From positions 1,364,001-1,428,000 of the forward strand of contig JAGTWJ010000008.1 in assembly GCA_020064725.1 (NCBI GenBank): a stretch of DNA of 64,000 nucleotides, read 5' to 3'. Position numbers and translations under genes: made by a program. Below are positions 48,290 to 61,300 of the stretch, piece after piece. Each line of letters starts with the position of its first letter. Position 1 is the first letter of the stretch. This DNA comes from Drechslerella dactyloides. Lineage: Eukaryota; Ascomycota; Orbiliomycetes; Orbiliales; Orbiliaceae. The notes beneath the pieces are model-generated. The model was not told where the DNA came from. It searched no databases and saw only the letters and a list, made by a program, of their open reading frames with translations.

Positions 48290-51200
48290 GCTTCACGACG
48301 GGTCTAACACCAAGAGACCAATTACTCCTACAACATTTCTTCAACATATTACCGGGTCCTTAGGTGTCAAAATCATGCACCACTCGGAAAATCTGATACC
48401 ATCCGCCCCCTGTTTCGACTAGATGTGACCTTTTGCATAGTGTACGGTGCATGACTGATTTCCCTAAGCTTTTTTTTGGTTCATTTGTTGTTCGGCTATC
48501 TGCTTTCCTCGCGTTTTCATTGATATCGATCTGCACACCTTTCTGGTTTCTTGATATTCATCTGTTGGAAGCGAGCTTTTCATTTTCGGATTACTTTACA
48601 CTTGGATGGGAGGCTATCGTCGATTTTGTTTGCCCTTGTAAAATTCTGTTAGAGATAGCGCGCAAGAGCTGCGAAATTCCAACTGGTAATACCCTTTCTG
48701 TTTGAGTGTCTTCCACTTTATTTGTCTTGGGCAGCACTCTCTATTTTCTATTTCCTTTTTCTCAGGAGCGGTGTCATGATGGATGAGGAAATTGTTTTCC
48801 CGTTTTCTTTCAAAAGCGCGAGAGCTTGATATCCTTACCACTATCGCCTTCGATCGCCACTTTACCCTTGTGTGTGAGGCAAGGCACATACCCAATATTT
48901 CCCCCACTATCCCACATTCTATCCTTTCGAAATTTCATTTGTCTTCTCTCTCCCAGTTTGTGTGTAATTGGATACCTGCACCGACCGCGCAGCCTCGAAA
49001 ACCTTGCCAGCTACCCTTGATTGAAGGGCAGAGTCTTGTGACTGCTTAAAGTCCTTTTTTTTTCCTTAATTCTCCTTGACAAGTTGACAAGGTTTGACGA
49101 CCAAGCCAGTTCAAGGAAGGATCAAACATTATGAAGAAAAGGGCCTTTGGCTGACGGGGGCCTCCGATTTTTTCTTATCTTCCTTGAAAGTCACCTGCTA
49201 GCTTAAGCATGCCTGCAAGTCACGGATTCGTCAGTCCAGACCAGGTTGCTACTCTCTCTATTCCCTTCCATTTTCTCTAGCTTCTCACTCTCATCTTCTC
49301 TCACTCATTCTCTCTGCCTCTCTCCCACTCTGTCTCTTTCACTTCTCTCAACCAAGCCGAAGCCTGTTGGCTTGGTGTTAACAAACAAATACTGAAACAG
49401 TAACATTACTTCCCGTATTGAGAGAATAAACTGTCAAGAGGGCAGATCAAGTGTTGGATTTTCACATGGCTTACGCCGACCCGTAACTCTGGTTTGTCAT
49501 TTTTTTATCAGAATCGAATAAGAGTGGTACATGTAATATAAACGGGGGCGGATCCACCTTGCCCAAGAAGATGCATGCATGCATGCGCGAGATGATATCG
49601 ATTGGCCTTTGGCGAGCGAGCGAATCAGATATCCATGGCGGCCGAAAAGCTCGCTTCGAAATTTGGAAGTTGCGGTTGGAACGGTTTTTTTTATGTGCAT
49701 TTTTCTCCGAAAGAAGCCATTTTGGCAAGTCAAAGACGACGAAGAAGAAAAAAAACATAAGTTAGCCTGGCACTAGTATCAGCTCCCCCGACTAAAAACT
49801 TGCCCACTCTTGTCTTCGGGCAGACAGGCAGACGAGGTCACGAAGCACTGAACTCCGCCGGTGCTAACGGTATGACGATCTTCGCGCCTTTCTAGCTTGA
49901 AACCAGAATACGAAAGCCTGAGCCCGGTTGCGACGCTCAAAGCTCCAGCTGGAGAAAAAGTTAACCTGTTCACCAAGCTAAGATGCCTTCAGTCAAATTC
50001 GCGAAGGGGCCAAGGCGCGTCCGGTTGATGATATGCGAAGGGGAGCCCCGTTCGAGCCAACTCCACCCTAGCATCAAAGCCCCTCGCCCGTGCGAGCTCG
50101 TCTTCTCAACGTCCTCTGGTTGGAGGTAACGCCTGCTTGTTGATGCGCTCGGCGACAGAACCCGGTTCTCTCGAGACCAGAGTCTAACTTCCGGCCGGAC
50201 TTTTGCCAGTTGCCCCCCAGAGGGTCCAACCGTTGACGTGAGACATGCAACGAGGAAGCCTATCCAGCCTGTGCGGCCGAATCGACCAGGAGAGGCCTTT
50301 TAGCCTGGAAGGAGCAGCGAAGCTAGCTTCATTGTCCGTGTCTTCGGCGCTAGGGACGGCCTGCTTAAAAGGCAAGAAAACGCTCCGTCCATAATTCCCG
50401 AGTTCCAGTAGCCTCGCGGGAGCGGGTGCTCTCAATATTTTGTTCATCTCGGGCTAGAAAAAAAGTTCGGACGTTGTAGACGAAGTTAGCTCGGAGGGAA
50501 ATAAATGCAAATGCAACTTCGTTAGCCCGTTCGGCCGTTTATCTCAATTCGGCCAGCCGGCTCGAGGTCGATGGCTATTCTGAATTAATGATATCGATGC
50601 GAAATGATAATGCGACAAAGGCAGACATGGAAGCCACGTTCCACCTCACGACGCACCACTCCTGTCGAAATGTAGTTAATGTTGGAGTCCGTGCATTTTA
50701 TTATTATTAGATAGACAGAGGTACAGACTGCATTGCATGGCAGGGCAGAAGTAAGGCAAGGCATGGGGGAGCCATGCCTGGGCTTTTGCCACGCCCGTGC
50801 CCTGGATTTGCTTTACTGGCTGAGCTTATAGGTCCGAGAGCTGTAAGAAACCTGGGCTGATGGAACGTCAAAATAGAATGTCGACATGGCCTCCCTCCAA
50901 CCAGTTCGAATCGAAACGTGGTTTGCTCGGATAAAAAGGCGGCGGCGCTAGCATCGACTAACTTCGTCTGTGCAGCGAACCAACAACCCCGTATTAAATG
51001 AAGAGTACGGTTTTGAAAGTTTTTCTCTCGCTCATATTAAGACAGAGATTAACGAAAAACCGTCTTTCAGAAGCCAGCGGCCCAAGCCATAGGACGGGTT
51101 TTTCCTAAATGAAGGAAAGGACCAGGTGCTGTCGTTTCTTTTGCGGTCTGCCAGCATGGGTATGGCGAGACTTTCGATAATCGGATCCATGGCATCGTTA

Positions 51201-54200
51201 GATCCTGTCGGAGCTGTGTCTGCGCTCGCTGATATTCCTCGTTTATGTTTAGAATTTTGACCAAGATCTTTGCGTGCGTATTTTAATTACAGAGTAATCA
51301 GTTTTGTGACGCTGTCCGATTTCCGAACAGGAAAAAGTTCCCTGCATGCAAGGGTGCCCTACCGCAGTGCGGCCGCTGAGTGGAGATTCTCCCAAATCCT
51401 GGCACATGACCAGAGATCTGTTGGACGAGCAGACGCCCGCTGAGTTTCGCCGTGGACGGAAAAGAATATCATATCATCCTTACGGCGCATGCTATAGCTA
51501 TGTAATGTCGCTGCCTGCCTGTGCGTGAGCGAGCGAGTGTTGGCGCTGCCAGTCGATACTTCATACAGACTCGCATTCATTTATTGATTCGGTGAATTTT
51601 TATGTGGCATCACCCATTTAGCTATCTTCCGTATCTTCTCCGCGGCGTTCTGTTTGCTTTTGGCATAGCACCATCGGGAATATTCTTTTTGTGCGAGGCA
51701 AGTTATAGCGCCCCTGTACTATAGATTTACAGCATCGATTCGATTCGACAACTGCCCATACGACGATGTATTATTATAGTGCAGTTGTGGTATAGATGGT
51801 ACATCATACCCAACTTCATCTACCTAGCGATAGATACGGATATTACATACATTCAAGACATGTCGAGCGCCTCGTTTCGCGCAGAAAGCCTCAAGTGAGT
51901 ACTTGCATGTGCGCTACCGAAAGTTGTGTCTGTACTTGGCTTAATATGCTGCCAGTATAATAACAGATGTAATGTATATCGTGCACAGTCGCAGATATAG
52001 TGAAGGTGGGGACGGTGCATTCTGAGGATTCTAGTGGTGCATCTGGCTGGATGGCCTGATCCAATGTCTCGCGTCCTGCACTGGACCACTGGCGAGGTTC
52101 CTCGTTAGCTCACCGCACTACAAGACAGTTCATCAAGCCGCTGCGCGCCAGGACGAGCTGAACCGACAAGACGCTAACAGGACGATCCTCAAGAGATGGT
52201 GCCGGTGGCCGGATTCGGCCGGAGCTGGGAGAATTTTCACTCATGCACGATTCAAGTAACATGAATGAATGGATGAATGATCGATTGATTGATCGATTGA
52301 ATGAATGAATGATGAATAGCCTCCCGACCGTGCTACTCCGCAGTGCTTCGTCGAGCTTCGGATATCCAGAATCCTAGGCCGACCAATTGCCAGTGCTGCT
52401 TGCGCGCACGCTGACGTCCTACGAGCAAGATATTATGTACACGCGGTACGTAAGTTGGTTGCAACTGCAATGTCATGTATCTGTATGCGTGTACATACAT
52501 ACATACATACATACATTCCTACATACGAAGTACATCATACGGACAAGGGAGCAAAGTAAGTACGGCCGAAAGGAATCGACTGCATGGACCATATGGAAAT
52601 AGGAAGACTGTGACGAAGTGCGCGTCGCACAGAGCATGCAATCGCTGGCTAGGGTGTTCCACTTCACTCCTCCCTCGAATCGATAGTCGATTCGGTCATC
52701 TGGGCGGGGAAGCGAACGCGACAGCGAGAAAAGCTATGGCAATCAAGCAATCAATGCAGCTGCATGTTGTTGGCCTCCCAGGCCATGTGACCCCTCCTTT
52801 CGTCTACCCGGCTATCTTTAGGCCGAATGGGGACCCGCAGGGTTGGTGGTTGCATGGTGGGGTTCGGTGCTGCATGCATGCATGCATAAATGCCGGCCCA
52901 TTGAATGGCTGGTTGGTCGGCTGGTTGAATGGAACACGAACGAACGTTGCAAAGATCAGTTGCAATAAAGACTGCGGACACCGGGTACCGGTACGCACGC
53001 GCTTGGAACGGCCATTGTACAAGTAAAACGTCCGGCGTACGTGACCCGGCCTCAACGGAAAGCCGTTACGAACTAAAGTTTGTTTCCACGGGAGAGTTCC
53101 GTCCATTCAAACACTTGCCCGACCACCCATTCTTTATTCCGTGCCGGACCATCCAGTAGCCTTGGTCCAATACACTTGTGCATACAGGCGCTCCAAGATC
53201 TCTTGCAAGTTAGCCCGCTGAATAATGAGTCCGTAAGGCAGTCCACTCTATGCGTCATGGAAATTCCATACGAGCATTAGCGTGTGTATAAGCACATGAT
53301 TGCAGAGAGAGAGAGTTTCTTGCTGTCCGGCCGCGAGTGCCGCCCAGCCAGTCATCAATTGACTTGTGTAACCAGGAGGCACAGCGCACCATACCGCTAC
53401 TGCAGCTCCATGTATATTCATTCACCCACAAAGTGTAATTACAACTTGGCCACTTGCCCAGTACCAAGCAACATCATGCGTGCACGCTGGCAGCCCGCGG
53501 ATGTTCGTATCTCGAGATTTATCAACCAGGTTGGAGTGGGCATGGGACCGAACTGCACTGTCCATGTCACATCATGCATCACCTGCATGCCCCCACAGGC
53601 TTCCATGCGTATGTGCGTTTTCCCGATGGTATTGATGGAGCTGAGGCTGGAAATTGCGAATCTCAGACAGGATCCCGAGCCTTCTTCTTTTTCTTTTTTT
53701 TTTTTTTTTTGGTCGAGCTCGGGATGTCATGCCACGATGCCTGATTGGATATTGATACCTCGTTCTGTCGGATTACGCCTAGAATGAACTGCCGTTATAT
53801 TACTGTTTGGTGCTTGTGTTACGGAACTCCCTGTGGCCGTATGGCATCTATCAAAAGATAAGGGTGGAAATGACATGACAGTTGCAAAATTTGATGAGGC
53901 TGACTTGGGTGGTCTAGTCCATGGATTCAGTTTAGTTCAGCTCCGCTCAACTCTTGCATCCACAGCTCTGGATAGTTTATCATTGGTAAACAAAATCAAG
54001 TTTACGGCAGCCGGACCCGACTTCAAAATCAAAAACAAACTTCGTGCATTCATCAAGTAGTACTAGATTCGATAGCGGCTTTTTTTTTTTTAGTTTTTGG
54101 TCTACCTAGATCCTTCTACCAGCTCCCAAGGGAATTCGTTGTATGCGAAAAGAAATAAGATTCAAGTAGAACAAGAATATCAAAACGATAGACGGAATGA

Positions 54201-55035
54201 ACGGATGATCAAAAAGAGATACTTAAGAGAGCAATGATTATACTGCAATACCGAGAGCAAAACACACACGCACACGGATATAAAAAAATACCGAAAAAAA
54301 AAAAAAAAAACGAGTAATAACCAGATAGCGGTAAACGCGAGGTATAGCCACCAAAAAAACGAGTTTGATTGCAAACAATAGAAGCCGAAGGAAAAACGAT
54401 AGAAAAGATGTATAGCGCTCCCTAATCATGGTATATTCTAGCCAAAGAAAAAAAACACTGCAGTGCAAAGCGGCGAAGCTAGCCGAAAGATACGCAAGGG
54501 TCAAGAAAAAGAAAGATAAAAAACAACCAAAATCCCTCCTGTCTATGCATGATATCGACCTATTACAGTAAAGCAGAGTAGAGACGAAAAAAAGAATATT
54601 AAAACCGAAGAAAATACTACAAAATCATAGTGTATATAGTTCGAGAAGGAAAAGAAAAAACAAAAACAGTATGCAGCGCTCCCAAATGATATAGAGATTT
54701 TTCCAACAAAAGGAAATTGAAATGCCATGCCAGAGAAGAATAAACACCCAACGCGATGAGATGCATGAGTAAGAAGAGTCGTTAGAAAAAATTTGTAATT
54801 GTAGAAGAGCAGGCAAGGCGGCGGAATTTGCCCAGGTAGGTAACACCGAGGGCTTGCAGAAACAACGTTGGGGGCAAAGCTGCCTATTGAGCGAGTTCAC
54901 CATGAATGTCGCCGTTGGGCGAATCACGCATGACGAGACCAGCTTCGTGAAACCCAAGATGTCTCTTTTGCAGGGAAGAGAGAAAAAAAGAATACGAGAC
55001 ATTATTGTTTGTGAGGCCCAATCAACGGCGACCCC
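48290..55035. other. Intergenic region, no gene supported
   Basis: About 6.7 kb. Frames are short, overlap on both strands and lack motifs; some are translations of tandem repeats (52475-52560). Present are pyrimidine-rich DNA at 49255-49345, an imperfect ATGA/GATT repeat at 52258-52318, an (ACAT)6 array at 52493-52516, GCATGCATGC runs near 49571 and 52870, a 17-base T run at 53694-53710 and a 17-base A run at 54294-54310. Confidence 0.5.
52493..52516. repeat. (ACAT)6 microsatellite
   Basis: Six perfect ACAT units. A second array of the complementary type (TATG) occurs at 62571-62588. Confidence 0.9.
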
Positions 55036-57955
55036 TCATTTTATCCAGTGCATGCCGCTCATAACGCTAAAGATAGCGGATCCACGCAGATCTCTCGAGC
55101 TCGCGGCGGCGAAAACCTCGAATTCGGCATTTTCATCGACGACCCACTTTTTGATCTTTTCGTTGAAGTAGCCGAGGGCGTATTTGTCCAGCTTGTAGGA
55201 CACGCTCTTAGTCTCTCCAGGCTGCAGCGCCACCTTGGCGAAGCCTTTCAGTTCTCGTACTGGCCGAGGAAGACCAGGTTTCGAAATTTGTGAAACGTAG
55301 AATTGCACGGACTCTTTGCCAAAACGATACCCAGTATTCGTCACGTCAACTGAAACCGTGACTTCTTTGTGGAATATCGGGCTGGAGACCGTGACGTTGC
55401 TGTACTCGAAGTTCGTGTAGGAAAGTCCGAAGCCGAAGGGAAAGAGGGGCTCAATGTGCGCCTTATCGTAGTGTCGGTAGCCAAGCCAGATGCCTTCGCC
55501 GTAGAAGACCTGGTCATTCTCGCCGGGGAAGTTGTGATAGGTAGGCGTGTCTTCCAGTCGCTTGGGGAAGGTGACCGGTAGCTTGCCGTTAGGATTGACG
55601 AGTCCAGTCAGAACGTCGAACATGGCATTTCCGAGCTCCTGTCCTTGGTACCAAGCCTGCACTCTGTTAGCCTTGTTATCGATCAAGAGATGGCACAAAA
55701 TGGGGTTTCATACCTGAAGGATTGTCGATGCCTGGTCGACCCACGGCATCGAAATCGGCGATCCGGACTGGTTCACGATGACAGTCCTGGGATTCGCCTT
55801 GAGAACTTCGGTAATGAGCTTGTTCTGCTCACCCGGTAAGTCCATGGACTTCATGTCATAAGCCTCGCTCTCCCATTCGGTGTTCCTGCCGACGACCATG
55901 ACGACCACATCGGACTCCCGGGCAAGATCAACGGCCTCTGCCATGAGGTCAGTTTGGACTTCCTCCATGAATCCGACTCTGGCGCCATCCATGACCTCCT
56001 CGCGGTAGAGCTCAGCAAAGTACTCTACGGGGATTGGATCCATCTCCCTCGAGATTCCCTCCACAACGAGTGTGTACGTTTTGCCAGCTTCCATGTACAT
56101 ATCATATCTCTGCTCCGGAGAGGCATAGGCCATAAAGAGCTCTGATCTCTCCGAGTCTTTCGTGCGGCTCCATAGTGATATGACCTCGACACCGTCGATG
56201 AGCATGCGGGAAGGTCCACAGCTCCCTAGACTGAAGGTGTGCCTTCCGGTTGTGTGAGGAGTGATCAACCCCGTCGCGCGATACGAATATCTCTTGCCCG
56301 GCGTGAACGTCTTTGGCAGGTTGTCGTAGCACGTGAGCATCGATGTCTTTCTGTGTGAGCTTGCAACAGCTAGCCCGCTGAGTGTTGTGTTGCCGAACAG
56401 CTCCATGAACAGCCCATGCTGGCCGTTTGCTGGGGACACGCAAGTCTCGGGGACCAACGGTATCCACTTGTTTGACAAGCAGCCTGCTGCCTGTTTGACG
56501 ACGACGCCGGGCACGAAGAGCTCTGCGTTCTGGACGAAGGCATCATACGGGGTTTGTCGATAATGTGGGTTCAGGTTTGCGGATCTAAGGACAGAACGGA
56601 CATTAGACACAACATCATGCGATATAGCTTCACGAATGAATGGGTGCGACTAACCCGCCACCAGCAGCAACAGATGCCCTCGAGTTTGGACCAATAAATG
56701 CAACTCGGAGTCCTGGCGCCAGCCTAAGCGGTAGGATGTTGCTGGTATTCTTGAGCAGGACAATGCCGTCGGCAGCCGCTTCCCGCAGGAACAGCTGGTG
56801 CTCGATTCTGTTGATGGCTTCCTCTGGCTCTTCGATCCAGTGAGGATAATTGTGCTTGCCGGTTTTGTACACCTATGGTCATCCAATTAGCATTCGGCCT
56901 CATTGACATGGGCATGATACTTGAGCTGGCGCTTACCAGCTCGAGGACTCTCTTGGCGCTCTTCTCAATCGTGCTCTCCTTCAAGTGGCCAAGGCGGACG
57001 GCATCAAGCAGTTTCTGGCCGCGTTTCCTAGCCGGACCAGGCATCTCAAGGTCCATCCCGGCCTCCAGGCTCGGCACGATGCTATTCGTGCCAAACCAGT
57101 CGCTGATAACAAGACCCTCGTATTTCCATTCGTCACGGAGGATGCCCTGGAGCAGTCTCTTGTTGTTGCTGGCGTATGTTCCGTTGATCTTGGAGTAGCT
57201 AGTCATGAGCGTCCAAGGGTTGGCTTCTCTAATAGCGATTTGGAAAGGTACCAAGTGCATCTCACGGAGAGCACGTTCGGGTATATGCTGGTTTAGAATG
57301 AATCGGCGAGTCTCCTGGTCGTTGGCTACGTAGTGCTTTATGCTCGTGGCTATACCGTGGGATTGTATCGCGCGGATGTAGGCAGCTGCAAGCTTGCCTC
57401 CAAGGAAAGGGTCGTCTCCAGAGAACGACTCGAAGTTCCGGCCGCCTAACGGAGATCGATGCAGACATACTATAACGGGACAAAATATCGCTAGATTAGC
57501 TATCGTCTGGCCTTCCCGTAACTTTCCCGCGCACTCGTGCGCAATGCTTACCTGTAGGTGCCAGGAGCACGTCTGCCTTCTTGTCCTCGACCTCGGTAGC
57601 CAGCAAGTGGCCGATGCCAGTGACGATATCGGTATCGAACGTTGCGGCTAACGATACTGCGCTGGGCGTGAGAGCAGCAGTGGTGCCATCGGTAACGGTA
57701 CTGCCACGGACCCCAACAGGCCCGTCGGTTGTCTACATGAATACACGATAGAGACCATCCGTCAGCTATAACATTCCATCCCCTCTGCTTTGCTATTGGA
57801 CATCACGAACGTACCTTCAACGCGGGAATCCCAACACGAGGAATGGGTGTTGTCCGCCAAACATCGGCGCCGGAGAGCAGTGATATCTTCTCCTCAAGGG
57901 TCAGGCCCTTGATAATCTGCTCCGCCCATGTCTTTGAATCTAAAATCAGCTGCAT
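55036..57955 (-). CDS. GH3 beta-glucosidase with PA14 domain
   Basis: Six exons (57955-57815, 57732-57552, 57469-56937, 56872-56655, 56584-55714, 55656-55036) join in frame to 854 aa. The GH3 N-terminal barrel includes TTDGPVGVRG, SIKHYVANDQE and the nucleophile in VISDW (Asp 231). The C-terminal sandwich is interrupted by a PA14 domain (about 400-540, with YRATGLITPHTTGRHTFSLG). EWESEAYD at 594-601 is where the acid/base Glu is expected. A fibronectin III-like domain closes the protein (VTVSVDVTNTGYRFGKESVQ). It should release glucose from the non-reducing ends of beta-glucosides. The architecture equals that of the PA14-type GH3 enzymes (Kluyveromyces BglI, Aspergillus bglI/H group). The start at 57955 (CACAATGCAG) leaves no signal peptide, so a cytosolic or non-classical location is inferred. 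An upstream in-frame ATG at 58045 would add 30 residues including a weakly hydrophobic stretch. Confidence 0.93.
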
Positions 57956-58292
57956 TGTGAAGAAAGTAAGGAATGAATGGGTAGCAGCAAAGAATGAAGA
58001 GGAAGTTATTTTGTCATAAGAGCAATTGGGAAGGATTTGGGACAAAAGGGAAGGGCCAGCTGAAGGTAATATATGTAGCGCAGCGACACTTGTTTGCGGA
58101 ACCTTCTGAACCGGCGCGCACTTGCAACCCAGGCCTTATGTTATCCCCCACACACGATGATACGGCCACGGTCAGGAGAACGGGGCGACTAACTGGAAAG
58201 CCGACAGATATTATGAAAGGGCATTGCGTGGAAAAAGGAAATAAGCTCGAAATGGTACTAAAAATGTGTGTGAGAGAGAGTGCAGTGCAAGC

Positions 58293-58324
<32 letters not shown>

Positions 58325-61300
58325 GACTTTGCGTCGTGAAGCAAGGAGAGCTTATGATGACGAAGCGGTTGTGCTACGGCCTGACCTGGTCGGCTCCATC
58401 GCAAAAGCTACTGGGATGCGTCCCCGGGGGACAGCCCTGGCTCCCCTCGACGACGAAAGTCGCAAAGTCCGAAAAAGAAAAGCACGCGCGAGCAACCACC
58501 AGCTCCACTAGCATCGGAGGACAGCAGCAGGCCCGAGACAAATCGACTAGGAGCCCGAACGAGAAGATAGTGGTTAATTTCAAGTCGAGCCATGCTCATC
58601 AAAGGCTGGTTAGCTGGGCAAAAGCAGGAAACCGCTCAAGCGGGACGCAAGGTGGGCTGTCGAGGAAGGAAAAACCTACCTGGTCAACGGTTTTTTTCTT
58701 TCCTTCTTCCCCATCCGCCCACTGGTCATGGTCAAGGGCGCCCGGAAGACTAGCCGTTGACGCGTGCTCTGTTCTACCGATTCCGCGGAGTGAGAAGCAA
58801 CCTTAAGCAACGCCGTTGGGCCTTCCATTGGGCCCTTAACAGAACTTTGTTAAGACCTGGGGCAATCAATTAAAGCCAATCTTTGGTTCCATGGCGTTTT
58901 CTGCTCTTCCCAACGATCCGGTCCTAATTTCTTCTTCCCCGGTCAGGGAGACATCAATATTTCAGATTCGAAATAAGTGACGATCTGAGATCTCCCTCAA
59001 ACACTTGTGCCTCAGATTGGACCTTTGAGGTTAGATCCGCAGCTTGAAAAGCCTCGGTCGTCTTCCGTCTACCATTCCGGCCCAGTGACTCGGAGCTCGA
59101 CGCGAAGACTGGCGCTTGCGGGGGATCGCGATATGTCTCCGGGCCAGCTCTCGCGAACAGCCCCCCCGATGCAGCCCTGTCCTGTTCCGGTCGACGTCAG
59201 GCAGCGCAGAACTAGAACCGAAAAAAAGGGCCGCATACATCAAGAGACAATGCAGCCGACGAGGAGGCCCATCTGTGCCTGGCAGACCTTGTTATTAATG
59301 TCAATCAATAGTCCATTCTGCTGTGCCCTTAGACAATTTTTCTTTTCTTTTCTCTGAGTCGATTTAGTGGTTCCTCAGCGCAGCAATAGTCCAGAGGTGG
59401 TTTCAGAACGAGAACCTTACCGAATCCATCAGAACGGTAGCGTATCCCGTTGGCTGGAATCGTGGAAGAAGAAAGGAACAAGTGTGAAAGATGGGCCTGC
59501 AACCGAGCCCAAGGTTTGAATCCCTGTCGCCTCGACTCAATATGGCCAAGCTTTTTCCACTACATCTGGACCTTGCTTTTTTCTCTACGGGGAACGAACG
59601 ATCAGTTCACTGAGTTCCCTCACTTTCACCGCAATCAAAGACAAAATACAGCCATCGCGCTGGGCTGGGCTGATTGTGGACGGAGGCAGGTGCCGCGCCT
59701 GGGCTCTCAACTGACAGGCAGAAACGTCGGACGTCCTCCTCCTCTATTACAGCGACGTCAATAATAATACACGACATTAATAGCTCGGGCTGGGGCGGCC
59801 TTACTTGTAAAAGCAAAATAAAAGGAAACAGAATTTCGGGATACCACCAGGTGGCGATAAGCCCGAAGCGTTCAAGGAGTCCAGCCGAGTGGTACCGGCC
59901 GGCATCCACATTCCACACTTTTTCTTCCTCTCCGAGAGGAAACCTTGGAAAGATGTCGAGCATGATATCAGCTGAGGCCAGCTGCCCGTCTGCGTCTGCT
60001 GTGCCATGCCAGGAGATATGAGTGTCGCTGTCCAATCAATCGAACTCAACCGAGAGACGGAACTGCAAACCCTTCGTCGCATGTGGAGCGATGGCCGGAT
60101 CTTTTCGCATCGATGGCTTGGACCCAGCTGTGGAATTCATGGATGAGGCCGCCCCATTGGCAATCCTGCGTCTCATCTGCTCGGTCTTTTTTGCAATCCC
60201 CACTTTGCAACAGAACGGAGGGAGCCTTCTTCCTCCCACGTGGAGATTACAGATGGAGACCGTTCCTCCCCGAGCAGGCATGTTTTCCATCCATGCCTGG
60301 CGCGCCGGCGTTGCTTCCCTGGTGTCGTCGTCGTCGTCTCCCGGATGCATTGATGGAGTTCCCTCTGGTGGACGATGCACGGCAGCTGCGTTGGCTCTAG
60401 ACGAGTCTCCGTCTCCGGCCCCCCATGCCGCCGGCACACGTCTACCGGAAGCGACGTACAGGCCATGCACACGGCCACAACAGCAACAGCAACCGCAGAA
60501 GCACAGTTCACCGACGATGATCATCAGACCAGGCTGCGGCATGAACGGAGTAAGAGGATGCAGATGCAGATGCAGATGCAATCAATCCGCTGGCAGGCAG
60601 ACAGCCGCACGGCAAAGCGAGTGAGTCAACCGACGCAATTGGGCGGACGGGAGCTGCTTGTCAGACCTGCATCAACGTCTCGTCTGAATTTATCACTCCT
60701 CCCGTGCACTTCCCTTTCGTTTCTTGTCCTCTGCGAGCCTGCACAAAGACCGTCGAGACGAAAGTGAGATGATGTAATACGTAATGGACAGATGCATGGG
60801 CAATGCACGCCCCGCCTTTGCAAAGTTTCGAGGCTGCATCGATACGCATACTCGGATTCGTAATCTACTGGTATCTGTCGCCATACACACACCGCACATG
60901 GAGGGGACCCGGGTGTGCCAGCTTGGTGGGATATGCCTTGTTTGGTGAGTTCTGGAGAATTCCCGTATGATCGATCCAGCTCAAGATCAGGCTTCAGGAT
61001 TCATATTCCCCTTGCCCATGTAAAATATACTAATGGCTTGTCCTCTTACAATTTTAGAATTTCCCCTTGCTTCCGGTCCGGAGCTCGAGGCCATGGTCGT
61101 GCGCCTCAAAAAGAGTTCTCCTTTCAAGAAAAAAGGGGCTGCGAACCAGACGATCGCTTGAAACCATCGATCTCTTGCTTTGCCTTTCTGGCTAAGCTCC
61201 TCCCGGCCAGGTTCGAAGTTTTAGTTCGATGATTAACTACCGAGGCCGGCCTGGGTCGAGACCGAGCGTAGCACAGACCGCACAACGTGATGCCACTTCC

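Noticed and set aside
52475..53026. A 183-codon frame starting in a microsatellite
   Set aside because: The first 30 residues are translated ACAT repeat, with no motif in the remainder.
59511..59535. B-box-like string GGTTTGAATCCC suggesting a tRNA
   Set aside because: No paired T-stem, A box or acceptor stem at the right distance.
60022..60624. A 200-codon frame on plus mirrored by 181 codons on minus
   Set aside because: Mirror frames in GC-rich DNA are expected by chance, and part of the sequence is a GATGCA repeat.
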